From positions 310,001-374,000 of the forward strand of contig JACGCM010002335.1 in the NCBI GenBank assembly GCA_014058105.1: DNA of 64,000 bases. Direction: 5' to 3'. Below are positions 31,901 through 44,480 of the stretch, piece after piece; position 1 is the stretch's first letter; every line of letters starts with the position of its first letter. The notes under the pieces are model-generated. The model was not told the origin of the DNA, did not search any database, and was given only the letters and a program-made list of their open reading frames with translations. The position numbers and the translations under genes were made by a program. The stretch is from Kingdonia uniflora. Taxonomy: Eukaryota > Streptophyta > Magnoliopsida > Ranunculales > Circaeasteraceae.

Positions 31901-34900
31901 CAGCAACGGTGAGTTCTGGGCCTCGAGGAATAGTGCAATTTAACTGCCTCTTGTTAGAATATGCTCTATTTAATTATAGAGGATTTCTTTAATATCTTTA
32001 TTTTTATTTTTATTTTTTTGTATTTAGCTTTTAGAAGAGGAAATAGAAGTTTCGGTTGTGAAGGAGCCAACAAAAGAAACTGCGAAGATGGACACAGATG
32101 ATGCTCCTAATGCCGAGTCTTGTGGAACTACTGAAATTGATTTAAATATGCCAGATAATTCCGGGGTTGACAATGGCGATCCCGAGTCCTGCGATAAGCC
32201 TGTGCAGATGGAAGCAGATGCTAAGGTCAGTGAATCAGTGGCTAGTGGTCCTATAGAAATGCTTTTTGAAAAGGATGGTGTGGAGTATCAATCTTTCAGC
32301 TTAGTAAGTGATTATTTATTATGTGCATGCAGGTCCAGGCTCCAAAAAAGAAGATAAAGAAAATGAATGTCCCAATTGCAGAATTGGTCTACGGCGGAAT
32401 GTTACCCGTGGATGTTCAGAAAGCAGTCGAGAAGGAATTTGAGATGGCTCTGCAAGATCGAGTCATGGAAGACACTAAAGACAAGAAAAATGCCGTGGAA
32501 GCATATGTTTATGAAGTGCGAAACAAGGTAGTTTTTCTCTGGAAAATCTTTTCTGTGTAGCGATATATTTGTGAAATTTCGGTGTGGGAGTAGTTCAAAT
32601 AAAATCACATTCGTTAAATCAAATTTATTTTGCTGAGAGTTTGGTAAATTACTCTGAATATTAAGGCGCTATACTTTTTCTGTAGCGAAACCCTACTCAA
32701 TATATTTTGCCATTTGAAAGTCTTGATTGTATTTTTATATTGATATGATAAATAACAATATTTACTTAAAAGTATGAATTTTTTATTTTATGCTAAATGT
32801 AAACATTTCTTACACAAATTTTCTGTGTCTCCAGCTTAACGATATATATCATGATTTCGTAACCGCGTCAGAGAAGGAGGAATTAACTGCCAAACTTCAG
32901 GAGGTGGAGGATTGGTTATATGAAGACGGGGAGGATGAAACCAAGGGGGTTTATGTCGCGAAGCTCGAGGAGCTAAAAAAGGTGACATCTCTTTGGTGTT
33001 TGTGTTCATTGATGAGAAAATTGGACTTTGGTCATATGAATTTGAGGCAAATTTGACATAGGTCCTATATTTTATTTTATTTTTTGAGTTAAGTCCACTT
33101 TCACCTTTCTAAGGACAAAATTACTCTCTTTAACTTTCTTCTTGGTGGACTATAACTTCTCTTCTTTTTTATTTTTTTTAGCATTCCCTTACTTCCTCGA
33201 GCTCCCATGACCTTCTATAATTTTACTTGGGAGCCATGATGCAATTAAAAGTCTTCCACGGATAAAAGTCGCAAATGCTAAAGCGAACAATTGAAAGAAA
33301 ATAAATTATAATGTTGCGAATAAAATACCCGATCTTTATACAATAAAAGAAAATGGTTTCTTAAGCTGAATCAAAAATGAAAGTGTCTTTGAGATAGTGT
33401 GCACATAGCTCTATTTCCTTAATGGTGTCATAATTGTATTCTTGTGCGTAAAACTTGAAAATATTTTTTCTCTTATATCTCAGTTTCAACAATCAAGTAA
33501 TATTGCAACTAAAGCATAACATAACACAATTGCATTAGATTCGCGAAATTGGTGGTCATTAGGTCATTAATGGGCAAGAAGATTCCGGAGAAAAGAAAAA
33601 AAACTTAATAGAGAGGAAAATCCAAGAGGGTCACACACAATCGAAATTTAGAAAAAGAAAATTTATGATCCATGAAAGAAAAAAGTTAAAAGGGTAATTT
33701 TGTCAATGAGAAGAGTTTGACCTATTGCAAAAGAAATCCAAATATAGGACCTATCTCTAATTTGTCCGATATTCATATGAGCCAAGTCCAATTTGCTCTT
33801 CATTGATAAGCTTAATGTTTCAGGATGTTCTCTTTAACAAGGTTGATGAAATTGCAGCAAGGTGATCCTATTGAGGCACGTTACAAGGAGAACTCGGAGA
33901 GGGGTCCTTCTACTGACCAACTCCGCTATTGTATCACTAGCTTTAGGGATGCAGCCATATCGAATGATCCTAAATTTGATCACATTGACGTTGTTGACAA
34001 ACAGAAGGTTAGCTTTATTAATCTCTCTCTCTCTCTCTCTCTTTCTCTCTCAATGGCACTTTTTATTGTTACGTGGTAGGTCATAAGTGAATGTGTTGAA
34101 GCCGAGGGGTGGTTGAGAGAGAAGCAGCAGCTGCAGGATTCACTGCCCAAGCATGCCGCTCCAATTTTGCTGGTGGGAGATGTGAAAAGGAAGGCCGAGA
34201 CGCTTGACAGGTATAATATGTTTGAGCTCTAATGCATCTTAACTTCCATTTGAAGTGATTTTTCACGTGTAAGTGAGCGAAAATCACATGTTTTTTTTTT
34301 GGTCCTTTGAAGCCTTGTTTATATTCAAGAATTCTAATAGTTGAAAATCTGGAGAAATGAATCCGCAAGAGTCATTTGTGATTCAAACAATGAGCTAGAC
34401 TAGAAAACCAGTGTTGTCAGAATCAGTACGGTTGGAATCAATTCGTTGTCCATGCAATTCAAATCAAGGTTGAAATCATAGCTTGAGAAAGTTGTTGCCC
34501 ATGCATGCTTACAATTCAAGCCGCTAATTTTGAGTTCTTGAATTTCAATTTTGACTTGGAACATTCCAATTTCAAGTAGTGCTGTCAATGGACCAAGGTT
34601 TTGGGTTTTGGGTTTTCTTTACCTTTTAACAGACCAGGTTTCGAGTGTTTAAATTTTCTTAAGGTTAAAAATAGCAAACCTAGTATCTGTATCGGATCCA
34701 TTGATACCCCAAATATCAACTTGCGGACTTCCAATTTCAGTTCGAGACGTTCATTTCCAGTTGGAGAGTTTCACTTTTGAGTTAAAGGTTTCCAGTTTTG
34801 ACTTGCAGCCTTCAACGTCCAATTATAGTTGCAAAATTCCAATCTAAGTTGCAGAATTGGAGTTTTACAGAAGAGACAACTCTTCTGCCTAATGACCTCC

Positions 34901-36992
34901 CAAATGTAAATGCACTAATACCTTCCTTCTTCTGGCCAATACTGATTATATCCTTCAATTAAAGATTATGTTCCTTAAAACTACTTTCAGAAAAGGTCAA
35001 TTTTGATACATCAAATAAATTTTTTGGCTATAGATGTTGATTTCTTGCTATTTTTGATAGGACTACTTAAATCCTAGGATTTACAATCTCCCTTCAATTT
35101 GAGCATACCAAACATGCCCTGAATGAATGAAACCCTTTGGTATTTAAATCCTAGAAAAACCATGTGAGGAACTTGATCAAAGATATCTTAAACTTTGAAA
35201 TGAGCGCAAGAGTATATCCAATTTCTTAGGGTGTCTTAGCTGATCTCTTAAGGTTGAGAGATTTTGACTGAAGTAAGAATTTGATTGGAGAAGTGAGAGT
35301 TTGAAGATAAAGAGTTTGATATCCTGTGTATATTGAGAGACACCGATATGTAAATTGATGTGTGGCGATGCCATCAATGAGGATATGGATGACATCATCC
35401 ACTCTTACTCCCACGTCACAAACCCTCTTCAATAGAGGGATACACATACTCATCCATAATGGGTCTCTAGTGAAGCAGGGAAACCTTCATCACCTCTTTC
35501 AATATTTGTATACTAGTGTAGCTGCACACGTGCGAAGCACGCTATATTGGTCTTTGTAAACAGGGCACAGTCTTTGAAAGTTTCGACTAGTTTAAGTATT
35601 GGATTTTTCTATTTTTCTGTTAACTTGGAGATGGGAATTGTATTTGGATCTACCCCTACATCCGAATGCACACCTCACACGCAACTTCTGATTATCAATA
35701 ATATATGGGTCTGATGTAACTAAATTTGGAGATTGGCCAATTGAAGATTTTTATCTCATCCTCACACCATTCTAATACTCATCTATGCACCAACACAGTA
35801 CTAATCGTCTCTAAAATACCGTAGAAGTTCTGGTCAAAATAGACATTTTCGCACACTGGCACATCTTTGTATTCCCTCAAAGCAACTATGTACAGTATCT
35901 AGTCATTGACAACTCTTCCAGCCATAGCTCATCTTCCTTTCAAACCGTCAGTCTTGGATTTACCATGTGAATTACTCAATGTTTCTCATTCATTGATCAC
36001 AATGCTTTAGGGTTGGCTCTCAAGTCCCCACTCCCTTACCCAAGAAAGCTATTACCACCACCAGTAATACACAACATCAAATTACTTTATCCCCACTCCC
36101 AGAGGCAATCATTCTAATCTCTATGTTAATAGTGCAGTTGCAGCTCATGAAATCGAGTAACCTTTGTGTTACCTTTCCACACCTCTAATTCAAGCGGTGG
36201 CAACCAATCTAACTGTCTTCTCACCCTTCTATGAAGACCTCCTCATTAAAACAAAAACCCAAACTAACTGAATCGTACGTAATGGTGTCATTCTGTTCGT
36301 AAAACCAACCCATCCTCTTAAAAAATAAAAGATTCCAACATGGTAGATTAACTAAATTTCAAATCGCCCGTTATCTAATTAACGAACAAATGCACAAAAA
36401 ACCATAGAAATGAAAATCCCCAAATGGTAAAATTCAATTTCGTACTACTAATCAAAGAACAAATGCACTGATGATAACCTAGTTATTTTGAAGATGAAGA
36501 CGTTGGAAGAACTCTCTTCACTTCGATCAGAGACCAAGATATGGCCTTCAACGAAGAAGGTATGATGCGGTGTTGAGATAAAGTCTGAATCAGTGAAATG
36601 CCATAATCCAAATCTCCCCCATCAGCTCAAACGGCTTCAGGGGGGGGTGTTTGTTTAATATAATAGTAGAGATTTGTAACAAATCGATGTGTAATAACAT
36701 AATATTCTTCGAATTTGTGGAGCTTGTGGCTTTACCAAGCAAGGTCGTAATATGCATTGTTTGGTACTCTATTTTTTTTTTTTCAGTATCCAACATATTA
36801 CTTAAGACATGCGGTATTTACATGAACAGGTTCTGCAGGCCGATAATGACGAAACCCAGGCCAACGGTTAAACCTCCTAGTCCTGAAACAGCGCCACCAC
36901 CATCTCCTCAGGAGTATGTTGAACCTCAACAGCCCCAAGGTGGTGAAAACAATCAAGTTTCGGTGGAGCCCATGGACACGGAAAAGTCTTAG
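28920..36992 (+). CDS. Hsp110-class heat shock 70 kDa protein (HSP70-14/15 like), 825 aa, nine coding exons
   Basis: Cytosolic nucleotide-exchange factor and holdase for Hsp70; it helps refolding and disaggregation. Exons: 28920-30089, 31347-31574, 31813-31908, 32028-32225, 32333-32527, 32835-32981, 33858-34007, 34080-34210, 36830-36992; all GT/AG with phase continuity, 826 codons with stop. Exon 1 (390 codons) is the whole ATPase domain: GFDFGNESCIVAVARQRG at the start, HETTATALAYGIYK, VVGSGSRVPAI near the end. Then a beta domain (FPIALSWKG...VVFPKGNPLPS), an acidic loop (MDTDDAPNAE...), KKKIKKMNVPI, and a helical lid (AVEKEFEMALQDRVMEDTKD, WLYEDGEDETKG, AEGWLREKQQLQD). It ends PMDTEKS without an EEVD tail, as expected for plant Hsp110s (Arabidopsis relatives ~831 aa). 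Two LINEs bracket it. Intact. Confidence 0.95.
30090..31346 (+). other. Hsp110 intron 1 (1.26 kb)
   Basis: Donor CAT|GTAAGT, acceptor GTCAAG|GTCAAT. The interior holds no ORF of note; a pyrimidine run (CCCCCCCTCCCCCCCCCC) lies at about 30994-31012. Confidence 0.8.
33005..33807. mobile_element. Non-autonomous MULE (785 bp) in Hsp110 intron 6
   Basis: Element 33014-33798, flanked by perfect 9 bp duplications TTCATTGAT at 33005-33013 and 33799-33807. Inverted ends start GAG[A/C]AAATTGGACTT and remain alignable for ~130 bp (CATATGAAT, ATAGGTCCTATATTT, ACAAAATTAC blocks). No transposase. Exon 7 begins only 50 bp downstream of the duplication; its polypyrimidine tract and acceptor (TTGCAG|CAAGGT) lie outside the insertion. 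Confidence 0.85.
34211..36829 (+). other. Hsp110 intron 8 (2.6 kb)
   Basis: The largest intron, separating the lid from the last 54 codons. No ORF with family resemblance. Positions 34450-34870 are built from loosely repeated CCAATTTCAAGTT/GAGTTTTGACTT words. A short hairpin CACGTGCGAAGCACG sits at about 35527-35541; it resembles hairpins near Helitron 3' ends, but no CTRR terminus is present. A G8 run lies at 36640-36647. Confidence 0.75.
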
Positions 36993-37671
36993 GTGATTAA
37001 AAACCTGTGTAACTTTTTCCATTAGGAAGTGAGAATTGTGTTTGTTCCAACGTAAAACTCTGTTCATCTGAGGGTGAGATGATAATAGTGTATTCTACAG
37101 GTAATTTATATGTGGTTATTTACAACCATTTTTCTCCTGTGACCTGCTTCATCTTGTGTTATAAGAAGAGGTCCCAAAGATTTTGGCTATAGAGGCAATA
37201 GCTTACCTCTGAGTTTCTTGTTATATAAACCTTTTAAAGGGAAATTTTCATTACAATTTTTTAGTGATTGGCCACTTAATTTGTCTCTTAACTCCTGGTA
37301 GGGAGTAGAGGCAGAACAATTGTTGCTGTGTGGAGAAGTAATTTCTGTTATTTGACGTAGTGTTTTTCTTCAGTTGCATATATGGCAAGTTTTATGGTAT
37401 CTGTTTGGCAGGGTTCAGAATTACTCAAGTTTTGGGAGTTTCATTGCATTTTCATCTAGTCTATAAGGGCGCGTATATGCTAAGCTAAGCCTTTTTCTAA
37501 TTAAGAAGTGATGTTTCTTGGTTGGTGGAGACCATTTCTCATTTCTTTCCTTGTTAATTGTTTCATGAGTAATCCCAGTTCTTGCCTTATATGGCCTTAG
37601 AAACACCCACTCTAGAAACCATTTCTTTACGTTCTTATTTGCTGATTCAATATTTGTTTGTTTACGTAGTT
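36993..37671 (+). other. Hsp110 3' region up to LINE 2
   Basis: Presumed 3' UTR and spacer. T-rich, with no further gene; no single polyadenylation signal stands out. Confidence 0.6.
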
Positions 37672-39761
37672 TGTTTTTTTTCTTTTTTTGATTGGTAAGC
37701 CTTATATATAACTAATTAAAGGGCATTACAAAAGTGGTTTTATCTCCCGCAAGAACAGTCTGGAGCCTGGAGCCAGGTCATACAAAAATTGTCATCCATG
37801 GGCCTAGTGGCAATCGCATGGGCAAATGCGTTCGCGCATAAATAATACAGATATTTACAAAATAACGGAGCATATCTATACAGTCCTGGAGGATGGCCTT
37901 GGTAGTCTAGGACACATCAGCAGCACCATCTCCACAAAACAAACTAATTGCTTCGACATCTGTTTCAATATGTACACGGGGGATACCTAGCATCCTTGCC
38001 CAGTTAATTCCTTCCAATACTGCTAGCGCTTCGCCCTCTTCAGCAGATGCAAATTTGCAGGTAGAACCTCGGGCTGCACCAAAAGCATTAAGGTGATCAC
38101 GAATTACTAAACCAAGACCATTGAAAGCTTTATCTTTACTAAAAGAAACATCAACATTAATTTTCTCCCATCCAGCAATCGGAGAGCGCCAGGGGACCAT
38201 GATAGACGACCGCTCAAGCTGGCTTGTAGTTGCATTACAAATCAGTTTATTGATGGCAGCTGAAATTTTTAGAGGATGTTGGATGGTATTCTTAAAAACG
38301 AGGTCACATCGCGCCTTCCAAACCATCCAAGAGAGAGAGAGAAGGACACAAGGGCCCAAAGATCTTTATCCATAGGTCAGTCCATGGGTGGTGAGATCCA
38401 CTGAGAGATCCAATCCTGAACAGAGAGCTGGGAGAAGCAATGAAGCAGACCCCAAAGGCTGTTACAAACCAAACCGCCATCGTAAAGGGGGAGCCAAGGA
38501 GAAGATGGTGCAAGGTTTCCAATGAGGCCTTGCAAAACGGACATGAAGAGTCAGAAAGGACCAGACGACCCGCCAACTTGGCCCGACACGGTACCATATC
38601 CCGGAAGCATTTCCATGCAAACATTTGCACCCTGGGAGTGGCTTTATTATGCCAGAGTTTGAGCATAATCTATGGGGACCACTCTAGGACCTCTATGGGG
38701 GAACCCAACATAAGTACCCGATAAGCTGATTTAATAGAGAATTTCCTATCTTTAGAGGGCCCCCACTTGAGAGTATCAATCCCACTCAAGCGGGGAAGGA
38801 AGATACGAGAGATAAGGTCGACCGATTCATCGTCATACCACTGGTAGAGTTCCCCAAGTCGCCAGGAATGATGTAGGGGGCCAATAAAGTGGCTCACCAA
38901 ATGGGGTCGTACACCTTCCGGGCTATCCTCCCGAGGGGACGACTTCCTCCCCACGGTCGAGGGAAGCCAATTGTCACGCCAGAAGTTGATAAGGTTCCCG
39001 GAACGAACCTGCTAACACGAGTTGACCTGGATCGTGCTAATAGCCGACTGGATACTCCGCCACATCCAAGAGGTATCGGCTTTCTTCCTGGCCTAAAGAA
39101 TGCCGCACTCAGGGAAATATTTAGCTTTCAAGACCTGAGCCCACAGTTCATGGGGATTCTGATGGAGGCGCCAGACAATTTTGGACAAATGGGCTTTAAT
39201 CGTGGCCCTTGCTTCACAAATACCCAGGCCCCCTTCCCTTTTAGGCCTGCAAACCTCTTTTCATTTTTTCAGGTAAAGTGGTTTACCCGAGTCATCCCGT
39301 TTACCCCACCAAAAATCATGTTGGAGACCATTGATGGTATTACAAGTAAATTGGGGTAGGGCAAAACAATACATCTGATACGTTAGGATCGCTAAAGTGA
39401 CCGATTTAATCAGGACAGTACGCCTGACCTGGGAAAGGAGTTTTCCCCACCAGGACTGCAAACGATTAGAGATCCTTTCCTCAATACTTTGGAAGGTCAG
39501 TGCTTTAGAGCAGTTAAAAAATAAATAAGTATCTAGGTACTGTTCATCTGGTTGCATGACTTTGACTTTGAGGAGCCGCACAATGAGACGACCCAGACGG
39601 TGAGGGAGATTTTTATTGAAGAAGACGCCCGATTTGACCAAATTGAGTTGTTTCCCCGTCGCGAAACAAAAGCTATCCAAAATAGATTTCATCTTATACG
39701 CTTCATCAAGGTCGACGCGACAAAAAAAAAGACAATCATCCGCAAACAGTAAATGGGTAAC

Positions 39762-39779
39762 GGGGGGGGGGGGGGGGGG
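39762..39779 (+). repeat. 18-G homopolymer next to the LINE 2 RT active site
   Basis: Eighteen consecutive G on +. LINE 1 has ordinary codons (SRRAPSV) at the matching place, so the run replaces or expands RT codons and shifts the frame just before FADD. Homopolymers of this length are also error-prone in sequencing. Confidence 0.85.
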
Positions 39780-40146
39780 CCTCGCCGAGACGCTTTAATA
39801 CCATGAATCTTATTCTCCATCTCCTTCACCCCCAACGCTCTAGAGAGTCCTTCCATAAGGATAATAAAGAGAAAAGGGGAGAGAGGGACCCCTTGCCGAA
39901 GGCCCCGGGTGGGGGTGAGAAATCTATGGGAGGAACAATTGAGGAGGACGGAGTGGCACACCGTTGAAATACATTGTTCAATCCATTGACACCACTTTGG
40001 CTTAAAGCCCAGTGTTATCATAGTTTGGATCAGTGTCCTCCATTCTATCCGGTCATAGGCTTTAGACATATCAAGTTTGACTCCCATCAGACCAGGGCAA
40101 CCTTTCTTTCTCTTTATCGTATGAATGAGTTCATGCGCCACTAGTA

Positions 40147-40177
40147 CATTTCCCCTTTCCCCTGGAAAGGGGAAATG
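40147..40177. repeat. Perfect 14 bp hairpin replacing an RT segment in LINE 2
   Basis: Arms CATTTCCCCTTTCC and GGAAAGGGGAAATG with a 3-base loop. In LINE 1 the same place encodes GAFVNGRQIFDYV; here that block is missing and the hairpin sits at the break. Confidence 0.85.
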
Positions 40178-42307
40178 ATTTTCGCCAAAAGAGGTTTAAG
40201 GCATGTAGAAAAGATCTTGGAGATAATCTTATGAGTCACATTGCACAAGCTAATCGGGCGGAAATCACTGGGGCGTGCCTTAGAGGAGTTCTTCGGGTTT
40301 ATTACCACATGCGTAGCATTGATATATTTGGGCATAAACCCCGTGGCGAAGAACCTAGTGACCAGATTGCAAATATCAGGGCTCACCACGTCCCAAGAAT
40401 TCTGAAAGAAAATTGCAGGGAAACCGTCTGGACTTGGAGCTTTATGAGGCCCAATACTGTTAAGGGCCACTAGTATCTCCTCCGGGGTAACCTCCGCCAC
40501 TAGTGCCTGATTGTTTTCTGCCGTAATACACGAGCTAAAATGCACGAGGAACTCTAGGATGCTGGACGGGTAAGAAGTTTTAAAATTACTGACCATGTCC
40601 CATAGGAAAAATTGTCTGATTTCCATCGGATCCAAAGTCCACTCACTAGTCTCCCGTTTGAGCCAGTATATAGAATTTTTTCTGTTGAGAGAGGGTTTGC
40701 ATATGGAAAAATTTAGTATTCTGATCTCCTTTAGTCAGCCAGGTGACACGAGATTTCTGACGCTAGAACATCTCTTCCCTTGCTTGTAGCTCATCGAGAG
40801 TCCTCATGAGCTCTAATTCCTGAAGGGACGTCGCCTCACAATAAGGAAGGGCTTGAATTGTATTAATCTTAGCTTTGACCGCTATAATTCAACTGGGAAC
40901 GTGTTCGAAATTTTTCCTGTTCCAGGACCTGAGCCCCACTTTAGTATTTAATAATTTTGCCTTTAACCATTTGGGTGGGGGAACCTCGTTCTGTGGATTG
41001 CCAGAGATTCTTAATTAAATGGGGGAACTGGGGTTCTCGATTCCACATGGATTGGAAGCGAAAGCATTTGCCGAGAGTCGAGAAAAGTGGATTTGTATCA
41101 AGGCATAGATGAGTGTGGTCCGAACCCAGGGCGGGTAGGTGAAACACCTTAGCCATAGGAAATGTTACCATCCACTCCGCATTAGCTAGACTGCGATCAA
41201 GTCTTTCCCTAATATTAGCCCATCCCCGGCGTTTGTTATTCCAAGTGAAATGGTTGCCCGAAAAGCCAAGATCGATGAAACCCGCTTATTGTAAAATTGC
41301 CTTGGCATAAGCACTTTTCGCTGCTTTATAAGGTTTCCCTCCCATTTTATCGGCCCGGTCAAACACAATATTAAAATCCCCCATAATCAGCTAGGGGCCA
41401 GAATATCCATTAGCTGTGGTTTCCACCAGCCTCCAACTCTCATTCCGATCCCTCTGATAAGGACTGCCATAGAAAAAAGAGATCATCCATGGATTTTTTA
41501 CGGGATTCGAATGCAACATAACATTATTAATATATTTATTACAAAAGACCACCTCAATATTTTTATTAGCCCTCCACAGGACACAAATACCGCCGGCGCA
41601 GCCATGAACGCCAGAAGCTGGAACATTCACCCAGTGAGGGTAGTTCAGATTACGAACCAAAACCTGTATTTCTGCGGAGGATCGTTTTGTTTTGGCTAAA
41701 AATATAATATCCCCTTGCGAAGATCAAATAAGCTCACGAAGATGACGAATTGCCGCCGGTCGACCCAACCCCCGACAATGCCAAGCAATAAGTTTCATAA
41801 TGGCTTGGGTGGGCTCCGTGGAGCCACCCGTACCCTAGCATACTAACCAAACAAACAATATGTGCGTCGAATTCGCGAAATAGAGAAAGAAGAAGAAGTG
41901 CGCACCTGAGAGTGAGAAAGTCTGTGAAAGTTGGCATGATGTGACTGTGATGGTATAGATACTTCGGCGACTCGCGTTTTAGCCCGCATCTATTTGTGAA
42001 CCACGCGTGACTAGGACGGAGGATAACACAAAGATAGAGGGGGAAACTGTCGTGGCTAGCTCGGCTCTTGGGAGCCAGGATCCCTAGTGGAGGAACTCAT
42101 AGTGCCAACTGGGCTCTCCGCGTGCCACAATGTCTGAAGAAAGGATGGTACAATCTTAAACTCTCCAGTACTGCTAAGGAGATGTAACAACTGATCCCCC
42201 TGGAGTTAGAGTCCTACCCAGCGCCCTGAACCGGGTCGCCCCCGCCCCTTGAAATAGGAAGACCCCAAATCTGTTCCTCCTCGCCCCGACTCTGATTCCT
42301 GGTCGTA

Positions 42308-43431
42308 TCAACGATTGCCTGAAAAGTCAGCAGCTCCTCCTCGACCACCAGGTGAGCCATCCCCCCCCTCGATCAGGCCCTCTAAAGTATTCTGACCTTC
42401 CTCCCCTGCCCAACGTGAGGGTTGTCCACTACTTCTGTCCTGATCGGTCAAACCTATGGGTATCCCTGGGAATCTTGGATACCAGCGCCCCAGTCCAACC
42501 GGGCATTTCCCTCTGTCCCTACGTCTGTGCAGGTTCACATCAGGAAGAGAACGGGAATGAGACCGCCGACCCTGATCCCCATCCTCCCTGCCCTTCTTTG
42601 GTACTAACTGCCGAGCCCAAAACGTAACATGTGCTAGATTATCTCGCTCCCCACTCGGGTTCTGTATCGCCGTGGTTCCTGGATGTTGGCTACTCCCCTC
42701 TACTCCCAGGCTATCCTCTTCAAGAATCACAGAACACGTTGCGACGTGATGTCCCATCTTAAAACAGATAGTGCAAAAATTTATCGAGGCTCTTTCATAT
42801 TTGGTCTTAATCAAAAGCGGCCCACTGGCCAGGTCTGCCCAGACCGCCGGCGGGAACACCCCATAAATATCCATAACCACTCGGGCGCGGTATCCATTCG
42901 TCGTGACTCGCCTATTGTCCTCATTTGGTTCAGTGATCAAAACCTGGCCAGGACTCTGCCCAAATTTATACAGGAAATCCGGTGTGCCGAAAAAGGGTCG
43001 GTTATCCCAAATTTAACCCAGAAGGGGACAAGTTGAAAGATCAAAGGTTCAATCTGTGTATGTACTTCCTACGGTAAGAGAATCATAGTATGGCCAAAAG
43101 GGTTCCAAGGTTGATGAATCAACACATTATTCAGGTCATAGGCAGTTCTGAATTTAAACAGGAAATACAACTTATCCGTCACTTTTCGTTCAAACACTTG
43201 AAGAGTCTTGGAAGTCTCCATATTCCAAAAGTTTATGAATGCATTTACAATTCTTGTGAAACTTCGGCCCGTATCAAAAGACATTGTGCCAATCAATGCA
43301 TGACGTCATCAAGATTCCTCTGCAGTAATTCTTTCCGGGTCGAATAGAACCACCGCGGCTCCCCGTGGTTTAGTTGTCGTCATTCGTTTCATACTCTGTA
43401 CAAACTCTTGAGTAACAGAAAAAGAAGTCAT
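42308..43431 (-). pseudogene. LINE 2 ORF1: DUF4283 and zinc knuckle protein, broken
   Basis: The start MTSFSVTQEFVQSMKRMTTT matches LINE 1 without its local duplication. The ATTAEES-like segment ends in two stops before HALIGTMSFDTGRSFTRIV. Then KLYFLFKFRTAYDLNNVLIH and QPWNPFGHTMILLP, a gap with frameshifts, VVMDIYGVFPPAVWADLASG, and the CCHC knuckle NFCTICFKMGHHVATC at ~42760. The tail is Arg/Gly-rich. Confidence 0.75.
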
Positions 43432-44480
43432 TGCATACACGATGCACCCCCGTGCCCTAAACTCGGCCCCCACAAGCAGAAAAAGGTACTACCAGACCAC
43501 ACAAAATCACCGACCCAAACAAGCACCACAACCCCAAGACTAACCCCAGAAGCAGACCTCCCGCCGACAAACCCGAGTGAGACAGAGACAGGAAAAGAGG
43601 AAGATAACAAGACAAAACCGGACGCATGAAGCTTACCAGGGTGAAAAATATCAACCTCCCACTCTTAATATCCAACCGTACCTCTCTCTATAGTACTATT
43701 AACCATAAACATAAGTAGTTGTATGGGTAAAGGATAAAAAATGTTGCGCCGCAAAATGCTTGACATAACACAGGGGAGAGGTTATAATATGAAGTAACAT
43801 GTTACGCTAGAGAAGGCCACCACTTTCAAGCCAGTCCCACACAGACCAAATAAACCAACTAAAGGGCCTTTAACCTCTAACTCAACCTACACAAGCCATG
43901 AAACCAAAGTCACCCACCAACAACAGGAGCCGGGCTACCCACTACCAATATCCAATATCCAATATCTGATATCCGGCCTACCCACCGTGCCCAACAAAGT
44001 CAGTCTGCACCAATTTACGATAATGCTCCGCAAACCCTCGGTTCGTTGTTCCGGTCCATCCGCTTGAGGCGGTCTTCCTCTATACCATCCTAATTACCGA
44101 TTCATGGCCAGAAACCCCAAACGTTATCACCTGCAATCGCACACAACAAAAACATGACAAATAAAACCCGAAAACGGGAAACAAGAGATCAAATTCACAT
44201 AAAGAAACACAGAAAACCATAAACAGGATGAATGAATCGGAAGCTCGCCAATCGGATTCACCCAGCCACACCAACCAACAACACCTTGACAACAACCAAG
44301 CCTGGTCGATCGATAATGGACGATCCCCAACTTGTCCCAACAGCACACTCGAAGTACAGAGATCCCACTCCAACTAGAGGGGGGAATGAACGTACGTCTA
44401 CAGTGGGGATGGAGGTGGAACGAGGATGCCAATGGCGAAGAACGCAAACAGACCAAACCCTAGCCTCGTACCTCACTACC

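Larger units (their letters stand above)
37907..41798 (-). pseudogene. LINE 2 ORF2: endonuclease, reverse transcriptase and RNase H, broken
   Basis: The start MKLIAWHCRGLGRPAAIRHL is followed by a stop after LRELI. Endonuclease: LIMGDFN and ALGSDHTHL. RT: IGPHKAPSPDGFPAIFFQ, ARPSDFRPISLCNVTHKII, GVKLDMSKAYDRIEW, TRGLRQGVPLSPFLF. The catalytic box HLLFADDCLFFCRVDL is present but lies in a different frame, next to an 18-G tract (39762-39779). The zinc-binding tail MLKLWHNKATPRVQMFAWK is at ~38660. RNase H is readable (INVDVSFSKDKAFNGLGLVI, then EEGEALAVLEGINWAR) at 38170-37960. Between PFQG and VAHELIH about ten residues are replaced by a hairpin sequence. Confidence 0.85.
37672..44480 (-). mobile_element. 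L1-type LINE retrotransposon (LINE 2), degenerate, reverse orientation
   Basis: Same family as LINE 1 but clearly diverged. Read on -: 5' UTR from ~44480, ORF1 from 43431, ORF2 from 41798, RNase H domain ending near 37907, and a 3' tail AATCAAAAAAAGAAAAAAAA at ~37673-37691. Both ORFs carry stops and frameshifts. No target duplication recognised; the 5' end is approximate. Confidence 0.85.

Noticed and set aside
35520..35545. Helitron 3' end (hairpin CACGTGCGAAGCACG)
   Set aside because: No CTRR terminus follows and no Helitron 5' end or helicase is seen.
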